From Cunninghamella blakesleeana (Eukaryota; Mucoromycota; Mucoromycetes; Mucorales; Cunninghamellaceae), in assembly GCA_017871115.1 (NCBI GenBank), contig JAFCIZ010000008.1, positions 1,426,001 to 1,490,000 of the forward strand: a stretch of DNA of 64,000 bases. The letters run 5' to 3'. Of the stretch, positions 55,867 through 64,000 are shown piece after piece. Within the stretch, counting starts at the first letter, position 1. Each line of letters opens with the position of its first letter. The position numbers were made by a program, and so were the translations under genes. A model generated the notes under the pieces. The model did no database searches. It had not been told where the DNA came from and saw only the letters and a program-made list of their open reading frames with translations.

Positions 55867-56516
55867 ATTGCGTTTTTAAATTGTTAATTTTATTATTTTA
55901 GAAAAAAGAGATGAAGGATGAGAAAAAAAAAAAAAGAGAGGTCGAAATATAATGCCAAGGTGAAAAGAAGAAAATAAAATCGAGAGTCATATTTTTTAAG
56001 ATTCCGATTTTTATTTTTTGCCAGTGTGTAGATTATTTTTTACAGTAATATATACAACTTTTGTAAATCAAGTTTGAAGGACAAAATACAATAATAAAAA
56101 TGATGATCACCATGTAATGAGCTATTTTAACGATTTTAGATCATAATTTATATTCAATTTTTTTTTTACCATCCATTTATCTACTGCTATTACTTATTTT
56201 GAATTTATTCTGCCTTTTTATTATTATTACCGTTATTTTATTTGAAAAGGTATTTAAAAGTGATTTAATATAATTATGTATCTAATAAAAATATAATAGC
56301 TTTACTGCATATTGTATTATTTTTGTTCATATTCTATACTACTGGATAATTACAAAGAAAAAGTGTCTTCACATGTTTCAAAAACAAATAAAAAAAACGG
56401 TCGGCTATTAAAAAATAAAATTTGTGATAACCATTTTTCCTTGAAAAAAAAAAAAAAGGAACTTCCCCAATTTTTATTCTTTTTCTTTTTACTTTCTACT
56501 ATTTTTTTTTAATATA
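55867..56516. other. Divergent promoter region, ARPC2 / acyltransferase
   Basis: AT-rich, with poly-A and pyrimidine tracts; no gene seen. Confidence 0.5.
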
Positions 56517-57763
56517 ATGGCAATTCTATTATCACGACCACGTAAACTAATATATATATATATATATATATAAATATAAAAATTATATTGATAAAGTAAC
56601 AAAAATAATAGTATTGACTTGGAGAAATATCTTTTTTTTTTGTTTTTTTAATAAAATATGTTTATATAGTTGAAAATAAATACAAATTATTAGCAACTCT
56701 TTTACCCTTCCTATTAGTATTAGTTATGCGTAAAAAAGGTGGATTTTATTACCGTACAATTGTATCCAATATTGCTATGGGTATAGCAGCATTTTATGGT
56801 ATGATAGCAGCTTTAATTTTTCCATTAATAGGCAAAACTCATTTGATCAATTGGTCTGTGGCTCGTGTTTATTATACACTTGGTCGTTGGTTATTAAATA
56901 TATCTACCACCATTGAAGGGAAAGAAAATCTTGATTTGGCTGCAAAAAAAGGTCCAGCTGTTTATGTATGTAATCATCAGTCTAGTTTGGATGTTTTCGT
57001 TATGGGTAGTGTTTTTCCTAAAGCTACAGCTGTTGTAGCTAAAAAAGCACTCAAGTATTACCCTTTCTTAGGCTGGTATAGTATGTGTCATCTTTTTTTT
57101 AATATATATGGATCTATTTAGTAATATTCATTACTCACTCTTATATATATATTTTTAGTGATACTTTCTAATGCTATCTTTTTGGATAGAAAAAATCGTG
57201 ATAGTGCTGTAAAAGAAGCCCGTCAAGCTGCTCAAGATATTCATAAAAAAAAGGTAATGTTTAAATGCATGTGTAAATTTGTGGGCACATGTTTATATAT
57301 ATATATATATATAAGGTTAAATATTAAATCATAATTAATGTTAAATATAGACAAGTGTATGGCTATACCCCGAAGGCACTCGAGGTCGTCCTTTAGAAAT
57401 TGATATGTTGCCATTTAAAAAAGGTGCCTTTTATATGGCTGTTCAAGCAGGTGTTCCTGTTGTTCCTATTGTTTTTGCCAATTATCAAAATGTTTATAAT
57501 TCTAAAGGAAAGAAGTTTGTACCAGGAAATATTAAGATTAGAGGTAATATAATAATAAGGCATAATATGAATGCTTGTTTATATATAAAAATGTTTTATA
57601 TTTAATTGGTTTATTCAACTTTTTTTTTATAGTATTACCTCCTGTTTCAACTGATGATTTTACTGAAGATTCAGCTTCTATTGATAAATTAGCTAATCAT
57701 GTTAGGGATCAAATGTTAGTGGCATTAAAAGAAATTTCCCCAGTACCCAAAATCATTAATTAA
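56517..57763 (+). CDS. 1-acyl-sn-glycerol-3-phosphate acyltransferase
   Basis: Five exons, 56517-56541, 56670-57080, 57159-57253, 57351-57543 and 57633-57763, 284 aa. PlsC-family motifs: NHQSSLD (HX4D, H111-D116), FLDRKNRD (motif II) and YPEGTRG (motif III, about 184-189), then VPVVPIVF (motif IV). Two hydrophobic segments in the first 65 residues anchor it to the ER membrane. It converts lysophosphatidic acid to phosphatidic acid (yeast Slc1 role). The start MAILLSRP, joined by a phase-1 intron, gives a normal length. Confidence 0.92.
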
Positions 57764-58278
57764 ATGAAATGAAATGAAATCAACCTTATTTATTTATTTG
57801 TTTATTTTTTATTTTTATTTTTTTTGTTAATATATATCCTTTACTACTTTTTTTTTTTTTTTTTTTGATAAACTTACTTATACATAAATTATTTTCCATT
57901 GTACTTTGTACTTTTTTTTTATTAAGAAAAAGTAATAAAAAATAATAATAATAATTATTACTATTAAACAAAAATAATATATTGATAAAAAATATTTAAT
58001 ACTCTTAGGAGGATATCTTTACTATTTTTTATTCTTCTTAAAAGTATCAAATAATGGCGTGGCAACTGAATATATGCTGTTGAAAAATTTCGTGTTCTTT
58101 TTTTTTGTTTTGTTTAAAAAAAATAATAAAACAAAAAGATAAATAGGAAAAAAAAAGAGGGAACAACAAAGAGGAAAGAATAGAGATAGGTGGTAGTGTA
58201 TGAGAATAAAAGTTAAAAAGGTTAAGAGTATATATACCAAGAATAATAATAAAGTATTTAAATTAAAAAGGATATAAT
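57764..58278. other. Intergenic region (convergent genes)
   Basis: T-rich 3' regions with long T and A tracts. No gene; hydrophobic ORFs here are products of simple sequence. Confidence 0.5.
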
Positions 58279-58732
58279 TTATAATTGAATTTGGTTGCGA
58301 GAATTATAACGATGTACCAAACTTTGACATGAACAGAAAGCTAAGAAACAAGCATATACAATAGCAGCTGTAAAACAAGCTTTAGCTGTAGCATGAGGGT
58401 CGTCAGGATCAGATGTGAATTCGGTTAAAACTTCTACTTTGGCATCAAAAGCTAAACCAAGAACTGACTATATCATCCCAAAAAAATAAAGAAATGGTGA
58501 TAAAAATAAAAATATTAATTTAAAAAAGTCCATATATTCATTGAATTCATATAATAAAAGCAGTTTAACACGTAAACACCTTTTTTTTTTTTTTTTAAAA
58601 ACAAACAATAACAATAATAATAAATTGAATAAACCAAGCTAAAAAAAAATATAAAATTACCAAAAAGATGATACCAAAAAATGATAAAATACTACAGCAA
58701 ACTGCATTTCCTGGACTAACAAAGGTCTTCAT
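58279..58732 (-). CDS. V-type ATPase V0 subunit f (YPR170W-B-like)
   Basis: Two reverse-strand exons, 58732-58661 and 58467-58279, 86 aa, too short for routine ORF lists. Two membrane helices (AVCCSILSFFGIIFLSVLGLAF and ACFTAAIVYACFLAFCS) flank an acidic loop with SDPDDP. The start KTFVSPGNAVCCS and the loop resemble the small yeast V0 subunit f. It would sit in the membrane ring sector of the vacuolar proton pump. It shares a short divergent promoter (58733-59028) with the WKF gene. Confidence 0.85.
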
Positions 58733-59028
58733 TGTTTATATTATTTATATATAAAAAAATAGATATAAATATATTTAACTAGTAATGATATTAATAACTA
58801 AAAAAAATAAAAAGAAAAGAAGAGCGAAAAAAATTGAAACAAACGAGGACGATAAAAAAAAGTGAAAAATCACCATCATTTTATTTTTGGCAATGTCTGC
58901 TTTTTTTAAAACTCCTTTTTTTTTTTTAAAAAAAAAAAAAGGCTTTGTTTATAATTCTCTTTTCTTTTTCTTTTTTCCAGATCGATCAAAATTTTATATA
59001 ATATAATATACATATATACATATAGAAA
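58733..59028. promoter_or_regulatory. Short bidirectional promoter region
   Basis: 296 bp between the divergent V0-f and WKF genes. Contains a pyrimidine-rich stretch and T/A tracts; no defined element recognised. Confidence 0.4.
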
Positions 59029-59804
59029 ATGAGTACAATTAACATTCCTGGGGATAATAAAAAAAATAATGATAAAGCCTCGAAAATAAAAAAGTCTGAT
59101 CCAAAGCCAAAAAAACTAACTAGTGGTGAAGCTTTATTAAATTCAATGACAGCTAAAAAAGCAACCTTGCAAAAATTAAAAGAAAATGCTAAACCTTCAC
59201 TACATATGACTTTCGACGAGGAAGGAAATCTTGCAGAAACTTTAAAAACACAACCAAGTTTAAAAAAAATTAAAACAGAAAAGTCGAATAATAATAAAAA
59301 AAAAAGAGCATCCTCTTCAACTGAACCTGAAAAAAATAAAAAAGCAAAAGATAATAATGGGGACGCTAATACAAAAAATCAACCTGCAAAAAAAATGAAA
59401 AAGAAGAAGGAAAAAAAGGCAAAAGAGCAAACAGCAACAACTGATAAAAAGAAACAAGGTAATATATATATATATATATGTATATATGTATAATTATTCA
59501 TTTTTATTATTATTATTATCTTTATTCCCTTTAGATTCACTACAATATTTAGAAACATTTATCAGCAATAGACCTCAGTGGAAATTCGGTAAACTTCAAC
59601 AATCATGGCTTTTACAACATATATATGACACTGATGCTGTAAGTTTTACAAGAATTCATTATATTATATATGAATATACATTTACAATTATCATTTGATT
59701 TTTATTATTTTTTAGATATCCACTGAAAATTTTGAAAAATTACTTGTATACATTAAAGATGTCAAGGGTTTAGCTAGAGAGGTAAAGTAGTAGCTAGCTA
59801 TATC

Positions 59805-59838
<34 letters not shown>

Positions 59839-60134
59839 ATAATCATCTAATATATGTATACATATACTATTTCTTATAGAAAACATTGAAAGAAGCAGAA
59901 ACAATTTGTCAAGAAACAAAAGGAACTGTTCAACAATTATCATACGCTTCGGTTGTACCAGCAAATGATACATCAAATAACGATAATAATGACTATGATG
60001 ATTTTGATGCAGAAAAACTTCTGGCTTCCATGAATGCACCTGCTCCTCAACAATCAGCTCCAGCACCTGTAAATAATAATGATAATAATGTCAAATTAGA
60101 AAGAGCCAAAGAAATTGTACGAACTTTGATATAA
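59029..60134 (+). CDS. WKF-domain protein (C7orf50-like)
   Basis: Four exons, 59029-59458, 59535-59638, 59716-59781 and 59880-60134, 284 aa. A Lys-rich N-terminus with nuclear or nucleolar signals (KKMKKKKEKKAK) precedes the WKF domain, about residues 146-212: RPQWKFGKLQQSWLLQHIYD, then LLVYIKDVKGLARE. Human C7orf50 has the same domain and is nucleolar. A role in ribosome biogenesis is likely but unproven. The C-terminal 60 residues are acidic and disordered. Confidence 0.85.
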
Positions 60135-60472
60135 AAATAAAAATAGAATATTCTTTTATATATAAAAGAATAATAGGCTTTCTTTAAAAAAAAAAAAGTC
60201 AATTTAATTTTCTGCTCATATATAGAGAATATATAAATATTAAATGGCTGTGTATACCAAAAAAAGACTAGTTGAATAAATTAAATTAAAAAAGTTTATA
60301 TTGTTTATTATCCAATACTACTACTAAATCAGAAATCAATTATACATTTATTATTATAACTTGAATCAAAACAATTTTACAATAAAAATACAATTTGGTA
60401 TAATAAATAATGGTACCATCCAACCTACTTTACGGCATTGATGATGATGATGATTTGTATGTATTATTTTTT
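60135..60472. other. Short intergenic region (convergent genes)
   Basis: 3' regions only; ends with a short GATGATGAT repeat. No gene seen. Confidence 0.5.
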
Positions 60473-60922
60473 TTACCAAGTAGCTTGATTTTCATGTGCT
60501 GCTTGGGTTATAGATGGAGCATTATGTTCCTTTGTTTTGGAAGTAGTCTTTAAATCTAATTTAGAAGCAGTCTTTGTAATTAACTGTTGCCATTGCTCAA
60601 CAGAGGTATAATCTTTGGTGATTGCTTTCAAATCAATAAATAAAGGTGCAGTTTCAGGGTATTCATGTTGTAAGGCTCTCGTAAAAGAATTCCATTCACG
60701 TTGGATTTTTTTCATATTGGGATGGTTAGATTGAATGGTTTTGTCCAAAGATTGCCATCGGTTAAGTACGTTTTGATTATATGACTATTATTTAAACGAC
60801 CATACAATAATTGTTATTAATTATTTCATGGCTTTATATATAAACTGTATATTTACCTCGGCAGCATTAGCGAGTCCTAATAATGAAATGGCAACAGCTA
60901 CAAGTGTATAAAATCCACGCAT
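60473..60922 (-). CDS. Small secreted protein, unknown, 125 aa
   Basis: Two reverse-strand exons, 60922-60857 and 60784-60473, in frame. Exon 1 encodes almost exactly a signal peptide (LVAVAISLLGLANA, cleavage probably near residue 20). The mature part is about 105 residues, helical, without cysteines, with aromatic positions in NRWQSLDKTI, REWNSFTRAL and VEQWQQLITK suggesting a repeated helix. It ends ENQATW. No family recognised. Confidence 0.75.
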
Positions 60923-61956
60923 ATTTATATATTGAAATACAATTAAAAGAAATGTAAATGGGTAAGAAGAAGAAAGAAGAAAAGTTATTTGCAAAAAAAA
61001 AAAAAACTAATTTATATTTTAAAATCTAAAAATAGATCTGTAATTTAAAAACAAACCTTAATTAATTAATTACTATATAATGAAAAATTGCTATTCCACA
61101 ACTTATATTCTTCCAGTAGAAAAAATCTGCATTTATTTTGTATTCTACCTTAACCTGAATCAAAGCTGATATGAGAAAAGCTTGACAGAATGAAATATAT
61201 ATTTTTGTTGGATTTTTTTCTTAGTTTGTGCATAAATTTTCAGATTATACTTCATCTTTTGAGACATGAATTAAATCTATCAAATTAGTGACATTAATCT
61301 ACCATTGGGTACTTTAGATAAATCTTTCAAAATAGTCAGTAGCTCTTGAAAGTTAGCATTTTCTTTGATTTATATTTGGATTTACATGTTTGTCGCTTTA
61401 TTTTAATGGTACCTTATTAACTGGGAAAGACGAGAATTAACTATGAATATTAATCTTGTTTCAAGTGCATATGTTTTTTTATATATATAAACTAATCATT
61501 CATACATATAAACGATAAAATAATTCATGCTATTGAAAAAATTCGTATTACTTTGATAAATATATTACACAATTAAAAAGAATTGAAAGCCTCAAAATCA
61601 CGAAATTAATACTTATTACATCTTAACAAAATTATTAATTTTTTATTATTACTATAGTGATTGATGTTAAAGAAAAATAAAGAAAAAATAAAAAAAACTA
61701 CTCTTAAATGATCTACGTATGGTTTTTATTTTTCAATAAAGATATAAAGATTGAAACTTCAAATCACTTTATGGTTTTTTTTTTATTTCCGGAGCAAGAT
61801 TTTTTTATTTTTAAAAGTCAATTTTTTCTCTCTGCTTACTCTTTCTTTCTCTCTCTCTCTCTTTTTTTTTGTTTAAAAAAAAAAACGAATATAAAAAACA
61901 TTTTATACCTTTGTAAATATTAAATATATAAACTTTTCTTAAACAATAGACGTCCT
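60923..61956. other. Divergent intergenic region
   Basis: AT-rich upstream region of the secreted protein and the DHHC gene; pyrimidine-rich CTCTCT tract at about 61830-61862 before the DHHC start. No coding exon recognised. Confidence 0.5.
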
Positions 61957-63734
61957 ATGGCAAAAGTAGTAGATCAAGCAATATGGAGCGCTGGGCCACT
62001 ATTTATTGCTATTGCTGTTTTATTAGTAGATATGTGTGCCCTGGCATATTATTTAATCGTCTTTCCTTATAATCACCCATACATTTGGTCTGATGAAAAT
62101 ACCTCTATTTTTGAATTATTTGGTTCTTTTTGTGTTATTCTATTCACTTTATATGTGGTTTACTGTATACATTTCCATTATTATATGGCAATTAAAACAC
62201 ATCCTGGTGGCACGAATAAAATTGAAAACGAAACTTCCAATACAAACTCTTCAGAGGTAATAATAAAATACATTTATTTTATTAGCAATATATATACACA
62301 CTCATATATATATATATACTTATTATTATTTATATTACTATATATTGTATTAGGATCCAACCGTACATCATTCTTTATTAGAATATGAGGAACATGCTGA
62401 AACAACAAAAATTTGTAAAAAATGTACGTTTTTATTCATATATAAAAAAAATAGCCGATATTATTATACTTGCAAAGTTTGTATTATTCATTCAAGATTT
62501 TTATATATATTTATAGGTCAATTACCAAAACCTGAAAGAGCACATCATTGTAGTGTATGCAATGCCTGTGTATTGCGATTCGACCATCACTGTAAATCTT
62601 TATTTATATATATTAAAAAAAAATGCAAAAAAAGAGCGAGAGAAAGGAGAGTAAAAAGGGATTCCATAAATACTTATGTTTTTTTTTTTTTTATTTTATA
62701 ATATATTTATTTCTATTCATAATAGGCCCTTGGATCCATAATTGTGTAGGACATTTTAATCATCGATACTTTGTTTTATTTATGACTTATATGGTATTTG
62801 CAGCAGCATATTTTGTCATCTTTGGATGGAGACCTTTTATTATTTGTTTAGATCTTGTGAATACGGAAGTAAGTTGATAAAAAAGACTATATTTCACATT
62901 ATATTCAATTTATTTTATATATTTGATTTTATTTTATATTAGTGGCCATATTATTTCCCTCGTCCTTTAATGGCTTTTTCTTACATTCTTGCAATTTGTA
63001 TGGGCTTAGCTGTTGGTGCCTTATGTGCTTGGCATTATTACTTGGTATGAATATTATACATTTATTTATGTATGTATTGAATCAATGATTTATTTATTTT
63101 ATTACATTTATTGAATTAGATTTTGACATCTCAAACAACAGTAGAATTTTATAATAATTATTATGAAAAAGGCGTTGCAAAAAGTCAAGGAGAGGTAATG
63201 ACTGATATAGAAATGCTCTGATAATAGTAGTTAATGATATGTATATATATTCATATTTGTATATTATTATTATTATTATTATATTAATCTATAGATCTTT
63301 GTCAATATGTATAACTTTGGATATATTGAAAATTTACGCCGCTTTTTTAACATTGGTGATAAATAGTAAGTGATGGAAAAAAAAGAAGTATCCATATATA
63401 TATGTATGTGTGTATGGGTATAATTAACAGTAATTTTTATACTTAATTTTATTATTATCTATATGTGTATATAGTCCTTGGTATTCCGTTTTTTATCCAA
63501 TTCCAATTCCTCCTAAAGTAAGTAGTATAATACACACATACGCATATATATATATATATATATTATATTTTTTAGACTAACTTTTATAATTATGTTATAA
63601 TTGAAACAAATTAGGGAAATGGTCGTGTATTTGAAAAATGTCAAGAGTTTTATATGCTACCTCAAGCACAACAACAAGATGCAATATCATCACTCCGGGC
63701 AGTTCAAGATTTAGAAGATATTAAAGATCTTTAA
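61957..63734 (+). CDS. DHHC palmitoyltransferase (ZDHHC16-like)
   Basis: Nine exons: 61957-62256, 62354-62423, 62517-62591, 62726-62868, 62943-63044, 63120-63194, 63295-63365, 63475-63517 and 63615-63734; 332 aa. Two N-terminal membrane helices precede the zinc-binding DHHC domain ([20 protein letters not shown], catalytic DHHC at 146-149, then [14 protein letters not shown]). Two more helices follow, then the TTxE motif (TTVE, about 236-239) and an aromatic PaCCT-like segment ([14 protein letters not shown]). It attaches palmitate to cysteines of other proteins at ER or Golgi membranes. The DHHC codons are split across an intron. Confidence 0.92.
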
Positions 63735-64000
63735 AAAAAACATTATTATCATCATTTTGTATATCATTTTTCTTATATAATATTTATATAAATTTTTATT
63801 ACCTTTTTTTTTCTGATTGTAAAGCTTCATATTTTATTAATCATTCATTCATGTATTATTATTATTATTATTATTATCAGCTGATATACGTATATACTTG
63901 CGTTTATCTTATTATTTTACTACATATAATACAATTATTATAACTAATATTATTATTATTATATTTTATTTGTACTTTCCGAAATAAGAGATAAAAAATC
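63735..64000. other. 3' region of the DHHC gene
   Basis: AT-rich, TTA repeats; no further gene before the window ends. Confidence 0.5.

Overview
This is a very AT-rich eukaryotic window. Its protein genes are intron-dense, with short introns (mostly gtaa/gtat donors and tag acceptors), which fits an early-diverging fungus, most likely Mucoromycota/Mucorales-like. Gene content agrees: an Rrm4-like RNA-binding protein, a Pap1/Yap-type bZIP, a YANK/STK32-type kinase, ARPC2 and the yeast-type V-ATPase subunit f. The species assignment is inference.

Left part (1-24050): a stack of Ty3/gypsy-like LTR retrotransposons, all on the + strand, inserted into one another's LTRs. Element A (from before the window to 6692) lies in an LTR remnant E (6693-6745), which lies in an older LTR remnant D (6746-6911 and 23986-~24046). 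Element B (6912-23985) also sits in D with a CTAC target duplication. Element C (15069-23850, intact, LTRs 732 bp each) sits in the 3' LTR of B with a CTAA duplication. Each element codes for gag, protease-RT-RNase H (reached by a -1 frameshift at A AAA AAC), a detached integrase ORF behind an unusual spacer, and a fourth small ORF of unknown function that runs across the polypurine tract into the 3' LTR. The stack ends about 40 bp from the 3' end of a tRNA-Gln(UUG) gene.

Right part (24157-64000): ordinary chromosomal genes, in order ERH, an Rrm4-like protein with RRMs and MLLE domains, a 227-aa orphan, trimethyllysine dioxygenase (-), a BAHD-type acyltransferase, an amidohydrolase, a 157-aa orphan, a globin with a large insertion, acetyl-CoA acetyltransferase (-, with a 4-nt microexon), a coiled-coil tail-anchored protein, an AP-1-like bZIP factor, a YANK kinase (-), ARPC2 (-), 1-acylglycerol-3-phosphate acyltransferase, V-ATPase subunit f (-), a WKF-domain protein, a small secreted orphan (-) and a DHHC palmitoyltransferase. 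Exon structures were worked out by eye from splice signals, frame continuity and family alignment. They are not operons; neighbouring genes are functionally unrelated apart from general housekeeping.

The least familiar biology is in the retroelements: a conserved fourth ORF overlapping the LTR, a detached integrase with a repeated spacer motif, swapped palindrome arrays in U3, and repeated insertion close to a primer-binding-site-like motif inside the LTR.
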